From Asterella californica (lineage: Eukaryota; Streptophyta; Marchantiopsida; Marchantiales; Aytoniaceae), in NCBI GenBank assembly GCA_036924285.1, contig JAYKYS010000001.1, positions 45,011,501-45,075,500 on the forward strand: a DNA stretch of 64,000 nt, given 5' to 3'. Both the position numbers and the translations under genes were made by a program. Of the stretch, positions 48,840 through 60,004 are shown one piece after another. Under the pieces are notes generated by a model. It made no database searches, was not told where the DNA came from, and saw only the letters and a list, made by a program, of their open reading frames with translations. Position 1 is the first letter of the stretch. Each line of letters starts with the position of its first letter.

Positions 48840-50181
48840 ATAATGGCCCAAAGGGCACGAAGATCAGAGTGCACACCGCTCACTTTCTCTGAAAAAAAGA
48901 ATCTCGTCAATGTCCTCAGGACTGATGTCTCCGGGTCTGATTAGACAAGTCCATAGAGCATCCGTGCAACTCTTGTGTATTCCATGCAGAAGAAGCCATC
49001 TGGGAGACGGAATGTATTTATCAGACATAAGCATAGCGCAAGATAACGTGGAAAAGTCGTTGAAAGTGGATGTCAGCTTTTATACTTGTTAAATTGGAGT
49101 GCCCTCTGTAAAATGTTAAAGTATGTCAGCTCCACCCTGTTCTTGGTATCAGACTCTCCAAGTAACACATATAACTCCTTTCCATCTGCAACCATCGACT
49201 CGTTGATGTTCTTCATGCTCGCCACATGATGCTCCTCCTGGTGATCCTTGAGGCAGTACTCGACCATTCTGACAAATGTGTGGAGTCTCTTGTTGGAGAG
49301 GACTTTCACGCACACCTCGCCTCCCACAGATTTGTTCTTGTCTCATCCAAGAGTCTACGTCACACGTTTTTTCACGTCAATATAGGATTTAGCATACATA
49401 TAGACTGCCCCTTGGAAATGTAAATGGAGGAGTCTCTCTTCACGCTCGACAGAGAAAACTCCAGACAGGCACTGTGCCTGCAGAACTTTTGAAAGCAAGG
49501 GAAACAACGCTGTGTCCAGATCAGTACCGGGTCTGCAAACCGCCATTGATGTCTCCATTGTGAGTCTCCTCGCTCTCGCTTCCCTCTTCAAAGACATTGT
49601 CTCGTGAGAAGGATGGATAGTGAACACAAACAAAGGAGAATTGAAATAGGTCCAAAGCAGAACATAAGTAAGGAACTGAGCGCGCTCTGTACAAGCAAGC
49701 AACAGTGGATTCGAAAGTCTTGTCGGAACGTTTAAACAACGCAAGGTACGAGAACATGCGATATCTGTGATCCTGCAAGTACATGGATAGATGACCAGTG
49801 GAATAGGATAAGAATCAGTAGGGGCCAGCCAGACTATATACCGGGGGGCAATGTAAGGGACAAGGAGAGCAAGTCTTGCTAATCCGCACGAAGTCAAACT
49901 TCACCAAGAACGAGTTCTCGAGGAGAAGCCACTTCCAAATACGCATATGTGCGCATTAGTTGAAGATTGGTCTCAGAAAATGATATCATAGATAGTTTCT
50001 TAGACAAATAGAGGAAATGAGACACTGCAGCAGAGAAGTGTAGAGAGAGAAACTCCTCTGCTCGCGGCGGACTGCTGCGCAGCTCGACAGAATCCGAGAC
50101 CTCGACAGGTGACTCATCGACGTCCTCTGTCAAATCTTTACTGTCCTCCAAACCATCCATACACTCGGAACAATGAAACAA
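48840..50181 (-). pseudogene. HUH-endonuclease (Rep-like) relic, copy C
   Basis: Minus-strand relic. It begins at ATG 50,181 with an acidic N-terminus (SKDLTEDVDESPVEVSD), then SMISFSETNLQLMRTYAYLEV, which aligns with SMIDFDYNTMQLTRRYIYLEL in copy B. An LSMYLQDHRYRMFSY block follows (about 49,790-49,740). The frame stops at about 49,523 and the text resumes one base over with RPGTDLDTALFPLLSK. The HUH motif LLHLHFQG has His codons at 49,418-49,420 and 49,424-49,426. The Tyr codon is 49,256-49,258 in EYCLKDHQEEHH. The C-terminal module reads KELYVLLGESDTKNRVELT, then SPEDIDEILFF near 48,890. The breaks are fewer than in copies A and B. No helicase motif. It looks recently inactivated, or its breaks may be introns. 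Confidence 0.7.
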
Positions 50182-50359
50182 AGAAGCAATCGAACACTTA
50201 TCTTGCTAGACACCGCGTACCTTGCTGCACTGCGTTCAGGCCATCCCGCAGGTTTCCTCGCCTTGACATGACCCAACGTCCACCTCGTCATGGCCAAAAA
50301 GTTAACAGCTGATCAACTTCGAAACTGCATGTTCCCACCCGTCTCCCATGCGCAAACGC

Positions 50360-50890
50360 AAAGACACAGGCAGCCACAATGACGTCCAGACACTTCTCGT
50401 CTACGAGCAATAGTCTCCCGTCCGTGACAGCAATCAAAACGACATTGATCGTGCACTTCTTGTACACTATTCTTCCGTTTGTGTCAAAGTTGCGTCTACA
50501 GTCAGAGCAGAGGACAAAAACGAAGGAAAAAATGACTACTCTTGTCCGTGGTAGCAATCAAAGCGACAGGGTCAAAACCCGAACGAAGAAACGGGAAATC
50601 CTACCCGTGGCAACAAGAAAAACTCACGTAATTCCATCGCATCTCCTGGCCGGCTTCCCCTGCGCAAACCACAAGAAGAAAGAAGAAACAAGGCCAAACA
50701 CCGAACGAAAAGACGAGAAGTCCCGTGACGCGGCAGCAATCAAAACCACAGAGAGGACAAACGAAAAAGTCCCGTCCGCGGCAGCAATCACATGTCCAAA
50801 CCACGAATGAGAAAATGAGAAGTCCCGCCCGTCCAAAACCATCTCCTCTCTCCACCGAGACGACGGAAGCTGTCCCTTCATGCGCACGGG
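50360..50890. repeat. Diverged short-unit repeats next to HUH copy C
   Basis: Words such as CGGCAGCAATCA, AACGAAAAGACGAGAAGTCC and CGTGGTAGCAATCAAA recur at intervals of roughly 50-60 bases. The same words occur inside the 345-bp satellite that follows, so this seems to be a degenerate edge of that array. Both strands are open by chance because the unit lacks stops. Confidence 0.6.
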
Positions 50891-51919
50891 AGTCGTCAAT
50901 CGTGCAATCGTGCAATCGAACACCCCTACGAGACAAAACGAGAGAACACGCTGTCGTGCGGTTGCAATTGACTCCACTACATACCCGCATAACGTTTAGC
51001 ACAGAAAATATGTCACCTATGTATATCTAACTCAAGACTTATCGAACAGCGAACGAAAAGACGAGAAGTCCCACGCCGTGACACAAACGAGAGAAAACGC
51101 TGTCGCTGCACGCGGTTGTAATTCACTCTCCAACGAAAGCTGACTACACACTCGCATAGTGAAACCACTAGCACAAAAAATCATGCCGCCTACTTATACC
51201 TAACTCGAGATTTCTCGTCTACAACGACTACCCTTGTCGGAGTCGTCAATCATGCAATCAAACACCCCTGCGAGACAAAACGAGAGAACACGCTGTCGCG
51301 CGGTTGCAATTGACTCCACTACACACCCGCATAGCGTTTAGCACAGAAAATCATGCCACCTACGTATACCTAACTCGGGACTTGTCGCACAGTGAACGAA
51401 AAGACGAGAAGTCCCGCGTCGCGGCACAAACGAGAGAAAATGCTGTCGTTGCGCGCGGTTGCAATTCACTCTCCAACGAAAGCTAGCTACACACCCGCAT
51501 AGCGAAACCACTAGCACAGAAAATCATGCCACCTGCCTATACCTAACTCGGGATTTCTCGTCTACAACGACTACCCCTGCTGGAGTCGTCAATCGTGCAG
51601 TCATGCTACCAAACACCTCTGCGAGACAAAATGAGAGAACACGCTGTCGCGCGGTTGCAATTGACTCCACTACCCGCATACCGTTTAGCACTTAAAATCA
51701 TACCGCTTACGTATACCTTACTTGGGTCTTGTCGAACAGCGAACGAAGAGACGAGAAGTCTCGTGCCGCCGCACAAACTAGAGAAAATGCTATCGCTGCG
51801 CGCGGTTGCAATTCACTCCTCAACGAATACTCTCGCATAGCGAAATCACTAGCACAAAAAATCATGCCGTCTACCTATACCTAACTCGGGACTTCTCGTC
51901 TACAACGACTATCCCTGCC
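50891..51919. repeat. Satellite: three tandem higher-order units of about 345 bp
   Basis: Units start with AGTCGTCAATC at 50,891, 51,241 and 51,584, giving lengths of 350, 343 and about 336 bp. Each unit contains two related halves of about 170 bp, each with GAGAGAA(C/A)A(C/T)GCTGTCG, GCGGTTGCAATT, CCCGCATAGCG and TATACCTAACTCG. A fourth unit start at 51,920 is truncated. Subunits of about 170 bp joined in dimers are typical of plant satellites. The many overlapping short frames in this region are by-products of the repeat. Confidence 0.9.
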
Positions 51920-52540
51920 GAGGACGTTACACCAAATGACACAGTTACGCCTACTTCCCGTCGTATCCTGCAGTTCTATTTCCCTTCTCGAAACCTTAGT
52001 TTGTCGTGTTCCTCCATTCTCCCGTTCCGAACGCTTCTATGTATATTTGGTGTTTGTACTTATAGCACGTCCAAAACCGTCACCGGAATTCACCGTAAAC
52101 GCCTGACTTTACATGAGGAGCAATCCCAGTTGCGAAATTTGGTGTAGATTAATGATGAGATATTGTCGGATTATTGCGTTGGGGTCGTCTGGGCGCCCCC
52201 GGGAATTTCGATGTCTCCCTTCAAGCATTTGAACTGAAGTTACGAAGATTCCAGAAGTAGGTCTGCAGTTGCACGAAACTGTTGTTCGGCCGTTACTTTG
52301 GGTCCTTATGAAGTTATAGTAGCTCGTAGTAGCTACATCTATTATGAGCAGTTGAAAACATCCACCGGGCTCCCCACTTCATACTATTTTCACACCGCAA
52401 CGATTTTTAGCCTACGGTCAAATATTTGCACAGGGAGAGGCAAACATGTGTCGCTTTTTATTATTAGGCGTTGGAGCTGCTATAAGTCGATTTCAAAGGG
52501 GAAAGGAAAAGAGGATCATTTTCTCGTGTAGCGAAAAGTC
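51920..52540. other. Intergenic, nothing recognised
   Basis: Unique-looking sequence between the satellite and the minisatellite, with no protein-like frame. Confidence 0.4.
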
Positions 52541-52685
52541 CGGATAGGGTCGACGTGAAAACTCGAAAGAGAAAGAAAGTAGCGAGAGAACAAACGGATA
52601 GAGTTGTTGTGAAAACCGGAAAGAGAAAGTAACGGTACGAAACGGATAGAGTCGTTGTGAAAACCGGAAAAGAGAAAGTAACGGA
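52541..52685. repeat. Minisatellite, three units of 43-54 bp
   Basis: Units start CGGATAG(A/G)GT at 52,541, 52,595 and 52,643 and contain GTGAAAACCGGAAAGAGAAAG. They shorten progressively (54, 48, 43 bases). Confidence 0.9.
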
Positions 52686-52896
52686 ATAGAGCTTTCGCAT
52701 AGCTCCGCAATTCTATTGCAAGCGTTGCTCCTTGTAATATGTCCTTTCGCTATTTGACTCAGAGTTGAGCTTCGGACATACTTAACATTGTACATTGTTG
52801 TACAACGACTAGCAACCGAAAAATAGCAAGATTAGAGCATCTCGGTGGAGAGCTCGGACGAAAACCCATTCACGCCGCGCATCTTTCCATGCTCAG

Positions 52897-53094
52897 TCAA
52901 GTCTCCTCGGAAATTATGGCGAGCACAGTGGTTTGCTCGTTCATATGCATTTTAAGTTGTGTGATTTCCAAGGTGGAGGCTTCTTCTAACACCAAGAATT
53001 TGAATCGAATGCTCGTCCGCATTTGCCTTCCTCCAACAAACAAGCTTTTCGTCGTCCTATCTACCTTCCAACCTTCCAGTACGTCATTGAACAT
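52897..53094 (-). other. Unrecognised 65-codon minus-strand frame
   Basis: The frame reads MFNDVLEGWKVDRTTKSL and so on, with a balanced, protein-like composition and a hydrophobic/charged alternation (FKFLVLEEASTLEITQLKMH). Text continues for a few codons past the stop. No family recognised. It could be a fragment of a transposon or dead gene. Confidence 0.2.
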
Positions 53095-54107
53095 GTCACT
53101 ATGTTTCGTTTGGTAAGACTTGAGGGACTTTGTAGACTTTTGCGTCTGACCTTGCCAACCACTGCGAATCTAGACAAAGCATGGTAAACTCGAAAGTCAA
53201 AAGTCTAGTGGTGCGACTGAGAGAGGCTCTAGTCAAGCGGCTCTTGTACCATATCTTCTCTACGCTTGGAAAGAGAACATTCTTGAATGCCTGTGCAAAT
53301 TTCAGCTTTGGAGTTCTTCGAGTGGATGTTTGTTTCTCCGGGGTAGATTGATGTAGGCTGGCTTTTCTCGCTCGTCCTCTGAAACTACTGAAGGAAACGA
53401 GGACTCGACTTTGTTGCAGTTACCACTTGGACTTGACAGACAGGGAAATCTTTCGTCGAGACAATCATGATAGCCTACTTCGGGAGAGCTCATCCATCAC
53501 CCGGACGGAACATGGTCGGTAGCCTGGACGGTAGCCTGCATAAACCAGTTGAGAAAGACACAACCTTGGAAAGAGAGGGAATGACTGGCAATTTGCCGAT
53601 GTTCATCTGGTAACTTCCGTGGAAAATGAGAGTTTCTAGACTGCAATATCGAGTCTAACCTCATTCCAACTAAACTAGATATGACACAAGTGCTCGATGA
53701 AACATGGCAGCGCTCAAGTCAGGGGTAGAAATTATCCTATACAATACCTTCACAGGACGAACGTACCTTCGGTCCGAGGGGAATGTCTCAACGTTTTAAC
53801 ATCATGAAACGGGTGATCAGTAGGGTTCTAAGAGTTGGAACCCAGTAGAATTATTCCGCGATCAAGGCTCACAATCGTCACTATATTGACAGCAAGGCAA
53901 AATGGCTTGGCTTGGCTTTGGGTTGATCAAGAGCTAAGTGACAGGGGGGTTATTTAGGGTTCCATCCTCTACTAGTCTTCGCTCCTTGCCCCGCAAAGCC
54001 TTCACAAATCACGAACAGAAAACAGTCAGAGATAGGTGGTGCACAGAAGAGGAAAAGCGCGCGGAAGAGTTACGGATGTCAAGTGACTTGAGAGCGAGAC
54101 GACAGAC
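53095..54107. other. Intergenic, no gene recognised
   Basis: 3' flank of the minus-strand gene at 54.1-56.6 kb. No coding text recognised on either strand. Confidence 0.4.
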
Positions 54108-56646
54108 TCAGCGATTTTTGCTGTGATCGGAAGATATGTAGACGTTGTTCTGATCCACTTCACATCTCAGAGTTGTTCCACAAAATCCTAGGAACAAGAA
54201 GAAAGCACATCTAGGGCTCGGAACCGGTTGATTTTGTGAGATGTGTTTAGGGTTCCTAGAGCCCCGTCCCTGATAGCAGTACACGACGAGCGAATGGATA
54301 TGCAAAAGAGTGCAGAACATCGGAAGAAAAGCATACCATAATATCTATAGAAGTTGTAGCGTTGGCTCGGAGGCAGAACCTTCTTGTGAGGACCACTTGC
54401 CTTTAGAGATGTATGAGGTACGTAACGAGGAATATCTTTTTCTCTAGTCGCTGCGTAGTGATGTTCACTTCCACCTTGACTTGGTGGGTAGCTACCACCA
54501 CCATCACCATAGTGGTTGCGGTTACCTGGACCACCTCGACCACTCGCACCACCTGTTCGTTCCTTGGGAGCTGTTCCTGCTCTTTTAATCGCACCTTTGG
54601 GAACCAATCTCCCTGTTGCTCCTCCGGCGTCTGAAACAGTCTCACGACCTCGAGGAGTATCACGACCTCGAGGAGGAGTATCACGACCACGAGGGGAGTG
54701 CTGCACCCGGTTTCCTCCACCACCTGCACTGCCATATGAACCTCCTCCAGAGTCTGGCGTTCTACTGTCGTAGTGGTGCCCCGCCAGTCCAGAATCAGCC
54801 GTTCCACTTCCTGTAGATCTGTGCTCGATGTCCGTTCCTCCATCTTGTGTTGCTCCCCCTTTCCTGAAATGAAAGATTTTATGTCAGAAAAGATGTACCA
54901 GATCTAATAGCATCAGATTGTTTCTTGCCAGTAGTCGGTGCAGTGATACTCCTGCAGAAACAGTCTAATAAGGAGAGAAGTATCGCAGCACAGTGGTATA
55001 CAGTATGGATCCTCAGGGTGCACTTTGTTGAGCGAAATGAACGAGATGTTTCAACCTCTAACAGCCGGACTGTCAGTGCCAAGAGCTGAGGTAGCTGGAA
55101 GTACGTGGACCTTCAACTATGAGTAGAAGGGGAGAAAAACAACTCAGTCTGTACTAAGAAACGCTGAACCGAAGACGTCTCTGAATCTTTTGGAGAAGCA
55201 TGAGCACTGACAAGAGTGCTTTTGCTACGATAGATGTCTATAACAGGTAGGGTGTGGAAAATAATATCAGAGCTGTGTCCTAGAAACTATCGGTTTGTAT
55301 GGAGGAAGGTCATACGTCCAGTAAGCGGATATCGGGCCACGGCCATAAATCTTTTGCTCACTGCACAGTGCAATACCGGATCAATACGTAATTCCATTTT
55401 CCCGCAATCTTCCAGCAACACAGTTGCTTTTGGTGAGCCTGGAGGAACATCGCACTTGCCAAGCAAATGCGAATAACAGGACACGAGCTCCTCTCAAGTT
55501 TGGCTAACGGACTAATCATGCATTCACAGGATTCTGCTCAAAATCCAGACTAACTCTATATTCTGTCAGTCGTTTTGTGGCAGCAGTTTGTGCCTAGCGA
55601 CACAAACTCAGATATGAGTTGACATAATGACAACTCAAGAGGAAAATGAGGAATCGTAAATCTTACCCAAATTCGCTCAGCTTCCATGTTAGGGCAGTTA
55701 GTCCTCACATCCAGATAGACGGAATCTCACCTTCCTGGCTCCTTCCGGGAGCATAAGTTTCCAAGAGGGTTCACGGCTTGGACTTTTCTGACAAGCCTAG
55801 GATGGTCCGCCTTCAAATGGTCCTCAAGTATCTGAGGCTCCGTTCTGCATCCTCCATTGTAGTCTATATCATGGGTTGTGTGGAACGCATCATCGCAAGG
55901 CGCTCTGGCCATAGTAGCATAATTGCAGTCTCCGTTGTGGTTGGCTGGGGATCTACATCCTGTTACAGAACACAGGTTTTCAGCTTATTGCCTGAATCAG
56001 AAGCCTGCGAGCTACTGCAGGGTCGAGGATATACAAGGAGACACTTCCGCTAAGAAAGAGGAATAGACGACAGGAGCTGAATGCAAAGTGATCATTCGCA
56101 GGTCGTCGTATGGTACTTACAGCCTTGAATTCAGACATAGTATCGATAAAGCTTATGAAATAGCAAGAAGTTTACCACGCTTACCATCTCGGGGACTGTG
56201 GAGACGGCCACCAATGCGCAGGCGCTCAAGTTCGGCCTTGAGCTCGTACAGTTGCCTGGACAGAGCTTCGCATTTCTTGTTGCACTCTGCATGAAACCCG
56301 TCTTGCCTGCAACGCGCTCCCAGAGCCTACACATTCGACCCATTTTGTCAAAGTAAAGCTGAAAGACGGTGGTAACCAAGGATTACCCGAGACAACGAGA
56401 CTTTGGTCCGTTGTTTTCTCAACCCATATCGAAGTCCACCGCTCACTGATACCTCCGGATTTCACAGCAGTAACTCTGGCCCAACAACTCGACATCCTAG
56501 ACCGCCTTCACCTCACATGCATTTACTCTCGTATTCGAACGGGGAAGGCAGAAACGAAGGTACGTGGGTTGAGGTCTGCCCTTACCTCCGAGCTCAATGC
56601 AAGATAAAATCTTCCGTAGTCCGCATTCGTGGTCTGCCAACGCCAT
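54108..56646 (-). CDS. Unknown Cys/His-rich, coiled-coil and Gly/Arg-rich protein
   Basis: Exons found by phase on the minus strand: 56453-56496, 56185-56306, 55731-55959, 54337-54863, 54108-54187 (stop 54,108-54,110). All four junctions agree in phase. In order, the protein has SYCCEIRRQDGFHAECNKKC, a coiled coil (ALSRQLYELKAELERLR), a Cys/His-rich block (GCRSPANHNGDCNY, APCDDAFHTTHDI, HLKADHPRLV), then a Gly-rich tail with tandem PRGRDTP units and RGG-like GASGRGGPG, and a terminal VDQNNVYISSDHSKNR. An upstream candidate first exon, 56586-56646 (MALADHECGLRKILSCIELG), does not match in phase, so the 5' end is unresolved. The His/Cys pattern suggests zinc binding, and the RG-rich tail suggests nucleic-acid contact. 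Family not recognised. Confidence 0.55.
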
Positions 56647-58447
56647 GATTGATCCTTTGTTCCCGGGAAAATCACCACTGCTCAACCAGAACAGAAACGA
56701 TGATTTGTATGCATTTCCACCGCCGTGAACTGAAAAGAACATCATTCTCTGACATCGTTGGACGAACTGTGTCGCTAGGCAAACTACGAGCTGCTTTCCA
56801 TAATGCAATACTAGTGATTGACTAGGCAAGCTGCGATTGTGTTACTACCGCGCATAGCTTGACTAGCCAAGCACAAGCATTACGTCCGCGCGCCCGCCCA
56901 CTGACTGCCCTCGGACTACATGATCAGGGCAGCATCATGATTGCTGCTCTGTCGGACAATTATTATGCTCCCTTGATCACGTAGTTGAGAAGAAAGGCTG
57001 CCCAAACATCTTTACAGCTGCAGTATATATCGTTGCCCAGTCTATCCAAGTTCAATCTTGGCTGAGAAATGAACATCACGCAGTTCGGGCACATTTAGTG
57101 TGGCGTTCAACGACCGATTCATTCGAGTTCGAGTGAGCGAGGAGTCTGGATGGACGAAACGCACTCTGTATGTTGTACCACAGCTAACGGACTGAAACCG
57201 GACGATTGATCTTTTATGTGCAGCAGTTGAAAGGAAGAGACGAGCATGAGCTATATTCTTGGCTTTGGATATTCTGTCCCTGTCCCTTGTCATCTACGTG
57301 GATGAGGAGTTTAATTGAACTTAGGGTTGGATTCGAAGCACGTGCTTATAATGGCAGCAGAAAGACGAAATGATTACCCATGGCTAAAAGTCACAGCAAT
57401 GCTGTATTATGATGCAGTCAAACGGTTCTGTCATGACAACGTCGACGTCGACTGTATTATAGTGCATTCCGGTCAGGCCGCCATGCACATGTCAGCCACC
57501 AGCCTCATTGTTCCCGACGTTCTTCATGTCCTCCTAATTACCACCAACAGCAGCTCCTCCTTCCCACCGTTGTTCGTTCCCTTCCTCGATCACCCGGCTC
57601 CATCGATGATCTTACTATTGCCCTGTACTCGACTTCTCCCCCGTCCTATCTTTCTGGAAATGGTTAAAAGGCAGAACGAGTCTCGGAGCAAAGTTCGCAC
57701 AGAAAATATCGTACTGACGGCCGGAGGGAAGCGAAGCGAAACGCGAAAGAGCGACAGTGGTGAAGAGGCGAGCGAGGGAGAGCGCAAGAGGTGTGGACTG
57801 CGGGCGGGCTGAGCGAAGCGGAGAGCAAAGGGAAGCCGAAGCTTCAGGCGCGACGAGAGTAAAGGAATAGGCCGAGGAGGACGACACGACAGCCAGCGAG
57901 GGAGTGAGGGGGAGGGAACGAAAGAGGGAAGGGGACGACGACGACGAGAGGAATTGTGTGTAGAAGGAGAAGCAGGGCAAGGGTTTAGGAGACGACGAGC
58001 ACGAGGAGGAGAAGGGTCACGAGGTCCCCTCGACCGGCGGGGAGTGGTGGCCGTTGAGATTCAAATTTCGAACAGGTAAATCCCACCAACCAGCATCACG
58101 TTCCCGATTCAATGTCAGCCTCGCTATTCATCCTCTTCTTCCTCTCTCTCTCTCTCTCGTTCGTCTCCAAAAGCTCGAACACTTTCCCATCGGTCAAACC
58201 CCTCGCAATCTCTCTTTTCACATCTGACCATTTGGCCGGTCCAGTCCAGTCCTGTCGCTCACGTCACTTCCATGCTGTTCACACGCCCCTTCTTCCTATT
58301 TCCTGCCGCATGTCGATCTGCTCCACAATCCGTTCCCACTGCGAACTTCTCCCGGATACAGTCACAGCAGCAGCGCAGATCTTTGACTGACGTTTGGAGA
58401 GCTTCGGGGAATGCAGGAGGATTGCTACGGTAACTAAAACGATAGGG
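56647..58447. other. Intergenic between divergent genes; GC/GA-rich promoter region
   Basis: The unknown gene to the left runs minus and the 125-aa gene to the right runs plus, so this 1.8 kb contains both promoters. 57,700-58,020 is strongly GA-rich (purine runs), as in a 5' UTR, and 58,140-58,165 holds a CT dinucleotide run. The plus frame at 57,315-57,812 looks like chance. Confidence 0.45.
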
Positions 58448-58825
58448 ATGGATGCTGCTGTGAATAATAGTGGGTCTGCGGCCCACAAGCATTATAATCC
58501 TCCTTCTCCTTCTGTTCATCCATCGTCCAAGTTCTCAACTAGTGATTTCGTCAAGGAGCCAGCGGAGTATTATGCCAAGTACAGAATTTACGAGCGGGAC
58601 TACCTCCGCCGCATAAACCACAAGTACTTCTCCGGGAAGAAGGTCGCAGGAACGGGTCGAGTTTTTGAGACCATTACGTCAGTGGATGGGTTTACCATCA
58701 AGGAGAGCAGCGAGCCACCAATTAAGAGGTTTCTGGACCTCCCCAGTTCCAGAGAGGAGCAGCAGCATTCTCGGTCTGCAGCGCCACTTCCCCCTGCCAA
58801 GAAGGCTCAGAGGCGGAAGGGCTAA
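58448..58825 (+). CDS. Conserved-looking small plant protein, 125 aa, unknown function
   Basis: A single-exon ORF from ATG 58,448 to TAA. The first ATG in frame was used; the open frame runs 18 codons further up without another ATG. The head is low-complexity Ser/Pro. The core SDFVKEPAEYYAKYRIYERD then YLRRINHKYFSGKK is dense in Tyr, Arg and Lys and is followed by FETITSVDGFTIKESSEPPI. The tail PAKKAQRRKG is a basic cluster that could be a nuclear signal. The composition and GC content fit a real gene, and a GA-rich 5' UTR precedes it. I believe I have seen similar small plant proteins but cannot name a family. Confidence 0.65.
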   Translation: MDAAVNNSGSAAHKHYNPPSPSVHPSSKFSTSDFVKEPAEYYAKYRIYERDYLRRINHKYFSGKKVAGTGRVFETITSVDGFTIKESSEPPIKRFLDLPSSREEQQHSRSAAPLPPAKKAQRRKG

Positions 58826-60004
58826 AAGACTCGAAAATAATTAGTGGAGATTTCTCTCCTCGGTTCTGCAAATCGACCGTAAGAAATCAGACTGTCAGAC
58901 CACGCAATGGAAGGTGCTTTGTTGTAACATATGCCAATCAGTTATATGAGTACAGTACACGAGTTTAGAAAGATGCTCAGAGATAAACCTGGCTCCTATT
59001 GGGACGACAATATCCCTTGCAAAGGAGATCATGTATTATCAGTCGACATGGTTGACAGAGGTGATTCTGATGATATAATAGCTCTTGCGACACTACAACA
59101 TTCTCGTCTACTTCTTCGCGACATTCGGTTTCCTCTTAAAATCCTCGTCTCAGATTTCAGTTCCGGACTTATACAGAAGAATACGGAATGAGGAATAAAT
59201 ATGTCGACTACTTGACAATTGTGGGGAGCGTCTGAAATCGTTATGGTGTAATTCTCAGATGAAACTCTAGCGCGTCAAGCTGCATGATTCAGCAGACCAC
59301 AAGCAATGATCTTTCGTGTAGAGTTTCGTTTCACATGTGTCATGTACAAAAGGCTGTATGATGAAGTTTGCGTGCGTTGAAGCACACTGGCAAACATTAC
59401 TATGGCAATGTTGAGATATTCCACGTTTTTGCACATGCAGAGAGCACTTCTGAGTCATTCAGAGCTTACTACGATACGTACGTAGCTGGCTTCACAGAAT
59501 CCTGCATATCAATGGGGTTTACAGATCTCGGGCGCCTGGACGATAAGACCGCAAAATATAAACCCCCTTCTCCTGCAGATACAGTCTCTTCATTCATAAT
59601 CATGAGGACTGTGAGACTGAGTCTAGTGTCGGTGATTATGTCATGAAAGTTTCTACCCAATGCACTCCCGACTCTTGTTGCAGTCTTCTCACGTACACTA
59701 TACAGCATCCTGCGGCGAATTCATGTCGTCTTTGTTGGATGAACATTCTTCACGTTTCGACAACCACAATTATAATTCCCTCTTATCTAAATTGAGCTCT
59801 GTAATTTTCTCTCTACACTTCAGCAAGCAAGCCTGAACCTGATGAATGTTCCAACTTCTATGGTACACGGTAGATTTACAGTGCCCACAAGGATCAACAG
59901 CAGCAGCTGGTCCTGGTGAAAATCGAGATTTCTCTAACCTAAGCGTTCAAACCGGATTTCTGATTCTCGGCCATCGTGCAGTGGTCCAAAACGGACGGGG
60001 GCGA
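58826..60004. other. Intergenic between convergent genes
   Basis: The convergent 3' regions of the 125-aa gene (plus) and the lipase (minus). Open frames at 58,931-59,191 and 59,368-59,646 (plus) show no recognised motif. Confidence 0.4.

Noticed and set aside
5371..50181. Helitron identity for the HUH copies
   Set aside because: No RecD-like or other helicase motif accompanies any copy, and Helitron Rep proteins are far larger with paired Tyr residues; only one Tyr block is seen here.
50379..51030. Several 100-143-codon frames in 50.4-51.0 kb
   Set aside because: They arise from stop-free tandem repeat units; they repeat the same peptide pattern and occur on both strands.
57315..57812. 165-codon plus frame
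   Set aside because: The second half is translation of the GA-rich 5' UTR of the next gene; there is no domain and no codon pattern.
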